This document shows, one piece after another, positions 36,568-44,244 of a DNA stretch of 64,000 nt. Under the pieces are notes generated by a model. It did no database searches, was not told where the DNA came from, and saw only the letters and a program-made list of their open reading frames with translations. Where the stretch lies: NCBI RefSeq assembly GCF_900109575.1, contig NZ_FOAF01000001.1, forward strand, positions 1,397,662-1,461,661, in the 5' to 3' direction. Within the stretch, counting starts at the first letter, position 1. Each line of letters opens with the position of its first letter. Made by a program: the position numbers and the translations under genes. The stretch is from Olivibacter domesticus. GTDB taxonomy: Bacteria; Bacteroidota; Bacteroidia; Sphingobacteriales; Sphingobacteriaceae.

Positions 36568-37440
36568 TTAATGAGGTATCAGCGTTTTTCTATAGTCGGA
36601 TGGTGTCTGTCCTTTTACCTCTTTAAATAACTTATTAAAATTAGAAAGGCTGTTGAAACCGCATTCATAAGCTAGACAGGTTATTTGCTTTTCCCCTTCA
36701 GCAATCAACTTGCAGGCATGGCTGATGCGTACCTCCGTCACAAACTCCATAAAGGTGCGCTGTGTCCGGTTTTTAAAAAACCGGCAAAATGCATGCCTGC
36801 TCATATGTACGATATCAGCAACATCTTCCAGTTTAATCTGCTGTGAGAAATGATCAAATATGTATTTAAGAATTTTATCAATACGATCATTATCCTTAAG
36901 TTGGTACGTATTCGTGTAACCTGCTTTTGTAAGCAGATCAAATTCTTTCGTATGCGCCAAAATTTTAAGAATCTGCGCCAAAATTGTCAAACGTTCAAAA
37001 GTTTCTTCTTGCTCATTGATTTTGAATAATAAGTCTTTCAAGTGCTTCTTGGTATCTCCATAGAACTTTAATCCGGATTTACTAACTCCAAGAATATGCG
37101 AGAGCCTTTGCATATTCCCGAACGTCCCCAACAATTGTAGAAGTTTGCATGGATGTATAAAAAGAGAAACCGACTTCGCTCCTTCCGTGCCGTCTCTGAA
37201 GTATAATGGATTGTTGTGCCATACATGAGGTACATTAGATCCAACAAGTATCAGTTCATCCGGACCGAAATTTTCTACGCTGTCTCCGATCATGCGTTTG
37301 CCTTCACTTTCAACCACATAAATTAGCTGGCATTCTTCGTGGAAATGAAAGGTCGTCGAAAAATAAGGCAATTCCACAATTTTTGTTCCGAACACCTCAT
37401 TTTCCTTTCCTTGTAAAATAGTAGCTTGTATAGGTTTCAT
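36568..37440 (-). CDS. AraC-family transcriptional regulator (cupin sensor)
   Basis: A 290-residue activator with an N-terminal cupin (FHFHEECQLIYVVESEG, then VPHVWHNNPLYF). A C-terminal AraC double helix-turn-helix follows: IKLEDVADIVHMSRHAFCRF and ITCLAYECGFNSLSNFNKLF. The cupin probably binds a sugar. It is divergent from the GH95 fucosidase (328-base gap) and convergent, one base apart, with the fucose-dehydrogenase-like SDR. A role as fucose-responsive regulator of both operons is the simplest reading. Length and architecture are like RhaR/MelR-type sugar regulators. Confidence 0.93.
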   Translation of the reverse strand: MKPIQATILQGKENEVFGTKIVELPYFSTTFHFHEECQLIYVVESEGKRMIGDSVENFGPDELILVGSNVPHVWHNNPLYFRDGTEGAKSVSLFIHPCKLLQLLGTFGNMQRLSHILGVSKSGLKFYGDTKKHLKDLLFKINEQEETFERLTILAQILKILAHTKEFDLLTKAGYTNTYQLKDNDRIDKILKYIFDHFSQQIKLEDVADIVHMSRHAFCRFFKNRTQRTFMEFVTEVRISHACKLIAEGEKQITCLAYECGFNSLSNFNKLFKEVKGQTPSDYRKTLIPH

Positions 37441-37768
37441 TTATATTGATTTGGCAGAACTAAAATACGGTATATTAACATAAAATAATAAAAAATTAAT
37501 AAAAATTGTTAAGATACATTCAACACTAGCTAATATAGATTTATTAAAGGAAATAATTTTTTTTAGTTATGGCGAAGGAGTCGGCAAAGCAATATACAGG
37601 TACGATCAGCAAATCAAAGGTGTACTATTCTCTTAGGTAAGATTAACAAACTAAAGCAAAAATAGCGGTAAAACATTAATATAAAATCAGTCTTTGCAAA
37701 CATAGTATTTGTTTCTCAGCCTTTCATTTTAGACATTAGCATCCACTAAACAATATAAATATCAATTT
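37441..37768. other. Divergent regulatory region, AraC / GH95
   Basis: A 328-base AT-rich gap. It holds a 23-codon frame at 37569-37640 (MAKESAKQYTG...) that I do not believe is a gene. It should contain the AraC binding sites. If the GH95 start is a fusion to an SDR gene (see below), the promoter here may be that of the lost SDR. Confidence 0.45.
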
Positions 37769-37816
37769 ATGCTAAACGGTAAAGTTGCTTTACTTACAGG
37801 TGGAAGCGAAGGCATT
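37769..37816 (+). other. SDR N-terminal relic fused to the fucosidase
   Basis: The first 16 codons of the GH95 frame read MLNGKVALLTGGSEGI, an ordinary SDR beginning with the TGGxxGI cofactor motif. The frame then changes to a hydrophobic signal peptide (FFIALIFVVISSIQSTYAQ). No other start codon lies between, so translation must begin in the SDR part. The upstream SDR at 35.8 kb is not a close nucleotide match, so the donor was a different SDR gene. Confidence 0.8.
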
Positions 37817-40240
37817 CTATTCAAAGCCAAATTCTTTATAGCTTTAATTTTTGTTGTAATATCCAGTATCCAATCTACATATGCGCAGCAGTACCAAAAT
37901 AAGCTCTGGTATACAAGTCCAGCCGATGCCACCGCAAAAGATAACCCTGATGGTTGGGTAAGCGACCAAGAATGGCTAAAAGCTTTACCTATTGGTAATG
38001 GGCGCATGGGTGCTATGGTTTTTGGCGATGTAAATCAAGAACGGGTCCAACTGAACGAGCTCTCGCTTTGGAGTGGTAGTGTAGACGATAACGACAATCC
38101 TGAAGCAAGAAAATATCTTCCGCAAATAAGAAAGCTACTTTTTGAGGGTAAATACAAAGAAGCTTCTGAACTGACCAACAAAACCCAGGTCTGTAAAGGA
38201 AAGGGTTCTGGCCAAGGCAACGGAGCCAATGTACCTTTTGGCTGTTATCAAACTCTTGGCGATCTGTGGTTGGATTTTGGAACCAAAGGAAAAGCTTATA
38301 CAGATTATAGTCGTGAGTTGGACTTGATCAATGGAATTGCTAAGAGTTCGTTTACTCAAAATGGCGTAACCTATATCCGCGAGGTTTTTTCCTCTTTTCC
38401 AGATCAAGCTATTGTCATCCGATTAACCGCAAATAAACCAAAATCAATCAGTTTTAGCATAGACATCAATAGACCCGAACGTTTCAAAACCATCTCTACT
38501 AATAAACAACTGGTAATGAGCGGCATCCTTGATAACGGTAAAGGTGGAGATGGTATGCATTACAAAACTTTTGTTACGCCCTTACTTACCGATGGAACGT
38601 TAAGTACCAAGAACAATCAATTGCAAGTAAGCCAAGCTACTGCAGTAACCATCTTGATTACCGCCAAAACCAATTACCGATTACACTATCCCGATTACAT
38701 CAACAATAACTTTGAAAAAGAATTAGATGCGATTACGAAAAAGGCAGGTTCGAAAACTTATATCGCCCTAAAGCAGGCACATATGAAGGATTTTTCGGCC
38801 TACATGAACCGGGTAGACCTTAAGCTTGACAACGCAAACAACATTCTACCCACCAACGAGTTGATGGGCAAAAATTTTGAGTTAAAAAACGAAAATGCCT
38901 ACTATCCATTGTATCTTCAGTTTGGCCGTTACCTATTGCTATCTTCATCGAGAGACGGCGGTTTGCCAGCCAATTTACAGGGCATTTGGGCCAATAAAAT
39001 CCAAACACCCTGGAATGGCGACTACCATACCGACATTAACGTACAAATGAACTACTGGCCTGCCGAAACCACCAATTTGGCAGAGTGCCACAAGCCTTTG
39101 ATGGATTTGATTTTTTCTATCCAGGAACCAGCAAAAAAAACGGCCAAAACACAATATGGCATGAAAGGCTGGGCCTTGCACCCCGTTACTAATGTTTGGG
39201 GGTATACGGCGCCCGGCGAACACCCCAGCTGGGGTATGCACGTTGGTGCTGGCGCCTGGATTGCACAACACCTTTGGGAACATTACGCTTTTAACAACGA
39301 CAAAAGCTTTTTGACCAAAGCCTATCCTGCTCTTAAAGGAGCTTGTATGTTTTATCTCGATTGGCTGGTGAAAGATCCTAAAACCGGAAAATTAGTTTCA
39401 GGCCCATCGCCATCGCCAGAAAACACCTTTAAAGCTCCAGACGGCGCTACAGTGCAAATCAGCATGGGGCCAACGCACGATCAAGAAGTGATTTATGATT
39501 TATTTGAACACACGTTAGCAACAACAAAAATACTGGGTATCAGCGATGCCGCTTTTGTTAAAAACTTAACCGATGCCAAAAACAAGCTGGCCCGCCCGAA
39601 AATTGGAAGCGATGGAAGATTGATGGAATGGGCGAAAGAATTTGAAGAGGTAGAGCCTACACACAGGCATCTCTCGCATTTATTTGCCCTGTACCCGGGC
39701 AACGAGATTTCCCCAAATAAAACTCCCGAGCTGGCAGAGGCGGTAAAGAAATCTTTAGAAGCACGTGGCGACGGAGGTGTGGGCTGGACATTCGCCTGGA
39801 AAATTGCACTTTGGGCACGTCTACATGACGGTAATCGCGCTTTAAGCATCCTTAATAGCCAACTCCGGCCTACCACAGAAGTAAATACCCTTTACAACAA
39901 AGGCGGCGGCGCTTATTACAACTTGTTTAACGCCGGTCCCCCCTTCCAAATAGATGGTAATCTTGGCATAATTGCCGGCATGGCCGAAATGTTTGTGCAA
40001 AGTCATGAGGAATTTATTGAACTATTACCAGCCTTACCGAACAAATGGAAAGAAGGATCGATTAAAGGATTGGTTGCCCGTGGAGGTTTCGTAGTAAACA
40101 TAGAATGGGAAAACGGTAAGCTGACCGCTGGAAGTATTACCAGTAAAAAAGGTGGCAAATGCAAAGTAAAATACGGCGATAAAATCATCAGTCTTAGCAT
40201 ATTGCCGGATCAAACGTTAACTATAACCGAAAAATTATAA
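37769..40240 (+). CDS. GH95 alpha-L-fucosidase with SDR-derived N-terminal extension
   Basis: This 823-residue exported fucosidase is expected to remove alpha-1,2-linked fucose with inversion. After the 16-residue SDR-like leader and the signal core (about 20-38, ending STYAQQ) comes the GH95 N-domain: LWYTSPADA, then LPIGNGRMGAMVFGDV and QLNELSLWSG. The (alpha/alpha)6 core has TDINVQMNYWPAETTN with the catalytic asparagines, FEEVEPTHRHLSHL with the acid glutamate, and FQIDGNLGIIAGMAEM near the end. Length is normal for the family once the leader is ignored. The leader leaves an unusually long n-region; whether export still works is unknown. GH29 follows after 32 bases. It is probably controlled by the divergent AraC regulator. 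Confidence 0.93.
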   Translation: MLNGKVALLTGGSEGILFKAKFFIALIFVVISSIQSTYAQQYQNKLWYTSPADATAKDNPDGWVSDQEWLKALPIGNGRMGAMVFGDVNQERVQLNELSLWSGSVDDNDNPEARKYLPQIRKLLFEGKYKEASELTNKTQVCKGKGSGQGNGANVPFGCYQTLGDLWLDFGTKGKAYTDYSRELDLINGIAKSSFTQNGVTYIREVFSSFPDQAIVIRLTANKPKSISFSIDINRPERFKTISTNKQLVMSGILDNGKGGDGMHYKTFVTPLLTDGTLSTKNNQLQVSQATAVTILITAKTNYRLHYPDYINNNFEKELDAITKKAGSKTYIALKQAHMKDFSAYMNRVDLKLDNANNILPTNELMGKNFELKNENAYYPLYLQFGRYLLLSSSRDGGLPANLQGIWANKIQTPWNGDYHTDINVQMNYWPAETTNLAECHKPLMDLIFSIQEPAKKTAKTQYGMKGWALHPVTNVWGYTAPGEHPSWGMHVGAGAWIAQHLWEHYAFNNDKSFLTKAYPALKGACMFYLDWLVKDPKTGKLVSGPSPSPENTFKAPDGATVQISMGPTHDQEVIYDLFEHTLATTKILGISDAAFVKNLTDAKNKLARPKIGSDGRLMEWAKEFEEVEPTHRHLSHLFALYPGNEISPNKTPELAEAVKKSLEARGDGGVGWTFAWKIALWARLHDGNRALSILNSQLRPTTEVNTLYNKGGGAYYNLFNAGPPFQIDGNLGIIAGMAEMFVQSHEEFIELLPALPNKWKEGSIKGLVARGGFVVNIEWENGKLTAGSITSKKGGKCKVKYGDKIISLSILPDQTLTITEKL

Positions 40241-40272
40241 GGTATGCTTAAATAATACATAAATCACATTCC

Positions 40273-41571
40273 ATGACTAAGAAAATTATATTCCTATGTG
40301 TTTTTATCGTAGCCAATTTTAACGCGTATGCACAGGCTGATAAAGAAGCGCTCAAAAAATTCATGAACGATCGTTTCGGTATGTTTATCCACTGGGGACC
40401 CGTGAGCTTACGCGGAACGGAAATAGGTTGGAGCAGAGATAATCAGGTGGCGGTAAACGACTATGATAGTCTATACAAAGAATTCAATCCGGTGCTTTTC
40501 AATGCGGAAGATATTGTTAAGGTAGCTAAAGATGCTGGAATGAAATACCTCACCATCACGGCACGCCATCATGATGGATTTTGCCTTTGGCCTTCGGCCT
40601 TTACTGATTACGATATTACCAACACACCCTATAAAAAAGATATTGTTGCAGCTTTGAATGAAGCCTGCAAAAAGGCAGATATCAAATTCTGCATCTATTA
40701 CTCCGTGCTAGATTGGTACCATCCAGATTATCCGAAACACAGCTCGAAAGAAATTCCTTTGGATCCTAAGTCGGACATGCCGAAATATATCGCCTATATG
40801 AAAAACCAATTAAAGGAATTGATCACTAACTATGATCCCTACATGCTCTGGTTCGACGGTCAATGGGAAAAACCATGGACGGATGAGATGGGTAAAGATA
40901 TATATGATTATGTTAAAGAACTAAAGCCCAGCATTATCACCAATAACCGCTTAGGAAAAGAAATGGCCGGTGTGGACAACAAAACAACCGATCATACCAA
41001 GATTATCGGTGATTATGATACCCCCGAACAAGTGGTGGGCAAGATGAATATGGATTTCCCTTGGGAAAGTTGTTTCACCATCTGTCAACAATGGTCGTGG
41101 AAACCCAACGATAAAATGAAATCGCTGGATACCTGTATCAGTATACTGGCAAAGACGGCAGGAGGAAACGGCAATCTTTTATTAAATGTTGGCCCCATGC
41201 CTGATGGCAGGATCGAAGCGCGTCAAATAAAACGCTTGGAAGAGATTGGTGACTGGCTGAAAACAAACGGCCAAGCTATTTACGGTACCTTAGGTGGACC
41301 GTACGAACCCAAGTCCACTTATGCTACCACCAGAAAAGACAACAAAGTCTTTATCCATCTATTGGAAACCAGTGCTTCAACCATCGACCTTAAACAGCTA
41401 CCAAACAGAAAAATAAATAAGGCCTACGTGCTGGGAGGCAGTCCGGTATCTATTACCCCACATCAAGAGAATTTTACGCTTTTCCTTCCAGCAAAGCAGC
41501 ATGCCCGTACCCCCTATGTTGTCGTACTGGAGCTAAATGGGAGCAGTGAGAATCTACCCATCATTAAGTAG
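40273..41571 (+). CDS. GH29 alpha-L-fucosidase
   Basis: A 432-residue periplasmic retaining fucosidase. The signal peptide ends at NAYAQ (residue 21). Conserved pieces are RFGMFIHWGPVSLRG, the TARHHDGFCLW histidine pair (99-100), and the catalytic nucleophile Asp195 in MLWFDGQWEKP. The later WSWKPNDKMKS segment and the GGNGNLLLNVGPMPDG block are typical of the family. The C-terminal beta domain is short. The acid/base is not conserved enough in GH29 to name here. It lies between GH95 and the mutarotase and complements GH95 on other fucose linkages (alpha-1,3/4/6 types). Confidence 0.95.
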   Translation: MTKKIIFLCVFIVANFNAYAQADKEALKKFMNDRFGMFIHWGPVSLRGTEIGWSRDNQVAVNDYDSLYKEFNPVLFNAEDIVKVAKDAGMKYLTITARHHDGFCLWPSAFTDYDITNTPYKKDIVAALNEACKKADIKFCIYYSVLDWYHPDYPKHSSKEIPLDPKSDMPKYIAYMKNQLKELITNYDPYMLWFDGQWEKPWTDEMGKDIYDYVKELKPSIITNNRLGKEMAGVDNKTTDHTKIIGDYDTPEQVVGKMNMDFPWESCFTICQQWSWKPNDKMKSLDTCISILAKTAGGNGNLLLNVGPMPDGRIEARQIKRLEEIGDWLKTNGQAIYGTLGGPYEPKSTYATTRKDNKVFIHLLETSASTIDLKQLPNRKINKAYVLGGSPVSITPHQENFTLFLPAKQHARTPYVVVLELNGSSENLPIIK

Positions 41572-41616
41572 GCAGATTGATTACAGGAATTTTGTTCAGA
41601 GAAGAATCGCTATAAA

Positions 41617-42051
41617 ATGAGGCTTTATATAACAGGTTTGATCACCCTATTCATACTTTGTATCTTTGGTTGTCAGCAAAATCAGAAAGCGAAAGAAATG
41701 AGAAATAATAATATACAACGCTATGGATCGGTAACAGGCGTCAAGCCTGAAAAGCTTTCGTATTATAAAGAACTGCATGCAGCCATTTGGCCGGATGTGG
41801 CAAAAAAAATTACGGAATGCAATATTCAGAACTACTCTATCTACCTAAAAGAGATAGACGGGCAATTTTACCTGTTTAGCTATTTTGAGTATGTAGGAAA
41901 CAATTTCTCGACAGATATGCAGAAGATGGCTACCGATACGGCAACACAGCGCTGGTGGAAAGAAACAGACCCAACACAACTACCACTACCAGATGCGGCA
42001 GACAAAGGAGAAATTTGGAGCCCCATGGAAGAAGTATTTCATCAAGATTAA
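41617..42051 (+). CDS. L-rhamnose/L-fucose mutarotase-like lipoprotein
   Basis: A 144-residue protein of the RhaM/DUF718 type, which interconverts alpha and beta anomers of deoxy sugars. The core has the conserved YKELHAAIWPDVAKKI (catalytic His), then NYSIYLKEIDGQFYLFSYFEY, and the closing RWWKETDPTQ. Unlike most members it begins with a lipoprotein signal (lipobox, Cys19), so it would act in the periplasm or at the outer membrane. It ends the GH95-GH29 operon. Placing a mutarotase outside the cytoplasm makes sense if the importer prefers one anomer of the fucose released there. Rhamnose is an alternative substrate, but context favours fucose. Confidence 0.88.
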   Translation: MRLYITGLITLFILCIFGCQQNQKAKEMRNNNIQRYGSVTGVKPEKLSYYKELHAAIWPDVAKKITECNIQNYSIYLKEIDGQFYLFSYFEYVGNNFSTDMQKMATDTATQRWWKETDPTQLPLPDAADKGEIWSPMEEVFHQD

Positions 42052-42543
42052 TTAATCGACGCTCGTTCTTCAAACTGCTTATTTTTCCTAATCTCGATCT
42101 AAATTTGCCCCAACACCTTTACGCATCTTTGCCTAGGTATGGCTGAAAGGGATATTTCCACAACAAGACATTTACCTGCATAGAACAGATTTACAAGCAA
42201 AAGAACAAAATCGAGAAATATAAATTCGGCCATAACATCTTTTACTAAGCAATCAGCTCCATAACACACGCTAGCGAATAACGAACAACAAATAACTAAG
42301 CTAACAACCCTAGGTCTATACTTTCATAAATCATCAACAAAACAAAATGAACAGAATGAACTAATCTCTTTGATGAACAGGTGGTTATATTTATTTTCTA
42401 ATATTTAATAAGCGTATGCACGAACTCTTACCGTAGGCTCTTCCAATTCATTTCCCTAGTGATTCCCCAGAAAAATACAGTAAAAAATTAAAAATAGTGA
42501 AACCGAAGTACTCAACTCAATTACATTTTCAAAGCCCAGTACC
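42052..42543. other. Intergenic region before the terpene synthase
   Basis: A 492-base AT-rich gap without a supported gene. It contains the AAC-rich repeat (42277-42309). The terpene synthase promoter should lie here, but I could not place one. Confidence 0.5.
42277..42309. repeat. AAC-rich dispersed intergenic repeat, copy 2
   Basis: AATAACGAACAAC, AAATAACTAAG and CTAACAACC follow one another, paralleling the copy at 1694-1728 with a short deletion. Both copies sit after the end of glycan-related genes. Confidence 0.4.
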
Positions 42544-43548
42544 ATGACAAACGAGCAAGAATTCTATTCATTATTTCAACACATGCCACGTCCAGAATAT
42601 CCTTTCCCTAATCTGATCTCTCCGTTTGCGCAAGAGATGCGGGAAATATATTACAATTGGATTGATACAGACTACACCTTTCATTCTGAAAAAGCACGGG
42701 AAACGCATAAAAAGCACGTACTGACTGATATAGCGGCCCGCGGCCTGCCATTCCTGAAAACACTGGATGAATTATTTCCAGTTGCAAGTTTAGCGGCAAA
42801 TGGTGCCATGATGGATGACTATTTTGACAATTGCACTTACGATGAGATGTATGCCATAAGAGAAAGAAGTATAGCACTACTCGATGGGCAGGATAAAGAA
42901 GAACCCACTGACAATGGTATATTTCGTCAGCTCTATTTACTAAGACAGCGTGCTATTAAATGCAGTATGCCACAACATCTGTATGATAAATTTATAGCTG
43001 CCATTCATAATATGCTATTAGGTTTTCAGGATGAAAAGCGGTATATGTCTGCCAATACCATACCGCCACTTTCGGTCTATTTAATACTTCGCGAAGATAC
43101 CAGCGGTGGATTACCTTTTTGCAAATACGTAGCGATGCAAAAAGACTTTCGCCTATTGCCAGATGCTGTGTTAGAACATCCCCATATTTTGAGATTGCAT
43201 ACATTAGCAGCCCTCATGATCGGCGTGCATAACGATATTATTTCGCTACCAAAGGAGTTGAACAGGAAAGGTGACGTCATTAATATCGTAAAAGTAATGC
43301 ACAACGAAAATAATGTATCATGGGAAGAAGCCTATATGATGGCGATGGATTTCCATGATAAACTCCTGAATGAGTTTAAACTGCTACACGAGCATCTTCC
43401 TAATTTGGGGAAATGGCAGGAACCGGCTTATGATTACGTACACAAGATAGGAATTATGATACAAGGCGTATACGCATGGCATACCAACGATAAATCCCGC
43501 TATGTTCCGGGTGGTTACGTAGAGCCCGAGTATCAAAGCGCTAAATAG
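42544..43548 (+). CDS. Class I terpene synthase (terpene cyclase)
   Basis: This 334-residue cytoplasmic protein shows the full set of bacterial class I terpene cyclase signatures. The Asp-rich Mg site is MDDYFDN (Asp91, Asp92, Asp95). The NSE triad is NDIISLPKE (Asn230, Ser234, Glu238). A pyrophosphate-sensor Arg (Arg183) sits about 47 residues before it, and the C-terminal Arg-Tyr pair is at 319-320 (KSRY). Length is exactly typical. It should ionise a prenyl diphosphate and cyclise it, giving a mono-, sesqui- or diterpene; which one cannot be predicted. No prenyltransferase, P450 or other tailoring gene is adjacent, so it probably draws on general isoprenoid metabolism and makes an unmodified volatile or hydrocarbon product. 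It is not close to the preceding or following gene. Confidence 0.9.
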   Translation: MTNEQEFYSLFQHMPRPEYPFPNLISPFAQEMREIYYNWIDTDYTFHSEKARETHKKHVLTDIAARGLPFLKTLDELFPVASLAANGAMMDDYFDNCTYDEMYAIRERSIALLDGQDKEEPTDNGIFRQLYLLRQRAIKCSMPQHLYDKFIAAIHNMLLGFQDEKRYMSANTIPPLSVYLILREDTSGGLPFCKYVAMQKDFRLLPDAVLEHPHILRLHTLAALMIGVHNDIISLPKELNRKGDVINIVKVMHNENNVSWEEAYMMAMDFHDKLLNEFKLLHEHLPNLGKWQEPAYDYVHKIGIMIQGVYAWHTNDKSRYVPGGYVEPEYQSAK

Positions 43549-43671
43549 GATCGTGCAGGAAGGTTGAATCACATTATGCTACCAGTGGCGATAGACCGAA
43601 CTTTTATAGCCTTTAGTTGTTATAAGTGTTAAACTGGTGGGAATCCTTAAATTTACGCTAAAACGAACTAT

Positions 43672-44241
43672 ATGAAGCAACGTTACTTATCTATGTATTT
43701 TCTATTAGCTCTTTTCATTACCGCATGTAAAGACAATCAAAAAACAGAGCAGTTAGCGAAGCGTGAGCAAGCATTATTAGAACGTGAAAGGCAATTCGCA
43801 TTCAAAGAAACAGATTATCGATCGTTATTGCACATGCGAGACAGTATCCTGGCAAAAAACGATACGATTATGCCCAGTAGTTGGCCAGAAGCAGTAGTAG
43901 GCACCTGGAGCAGTAAAGTTATTTGTAAAGAATCCAACTGCAATGATTATGCTGTGGGTGATCAGCGCACGGCAATTTGGGATTTTACAAGCGATTCTAC
44001 CGGCATGTACACCAAAGTTATCAATAATAATAAGCTGAGCCGCATTTTTAGGGGGAGCTTTCAAAATGGCAACGTAGCACTACACTTCTCCACAGATACT
44101 AGTGCTCAAAAACAAGTAACCATGCAGGTTATGCTTAACCAAGCGGGCAATGACTTAATAAAAGGTACCCAAGTAATCCAGGTTGACAATCGTTGTACAG
44201 CCAAATTTTCTGTTGAATTAGTACGAGCCTCAAACCAATAA
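43672..44241 (+). CDS. Lipoprotein of unknown function
   Basis: I do not recognise a family. The 189-residue chain has a lipobox (FITAC, Cys19) followed by a charged helical, possibly coiled-coil, stretch (KREQALLERERQFAFKE). A beta-rich domain with four or more cysteines (VICKESNCNDY; later NRCTAKF) follows, suggesting a disulfide-bonded periplasmic domain. Segments such as WSSKVI and GTWSSK recall lipocalin-like folds, but this is weak. It ends three bases before the CPA2 antiporter gene, so the two are almost certainly co-transcribed and may act together at the envelope. Confidence 0.75.
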   Translation: MKQRYLSMYFLLALFITACKDNQKTEQLAKREQALLERERQFAFKETDYRSLLHMRDSILAKNDTIMPSSWPEAVVGTWSSKVICKESNCNDYAVGDQRTAIWDFTSDSTGMYTKVINNNKLSRIFRGSFQNGNVALHFSTDTSAQKQVTMQVMLNQAGNDLIKGTQVIQVDNRCTAKFSVELVRASNQ

Positions 44242-44244
44242 GCT

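Noticed and set aside
37569-37640. 23-codon frame upstream of GH95
   Set aside because: Too short, no ribosome site, and it lies where the AraC/GH95 control region is expected.
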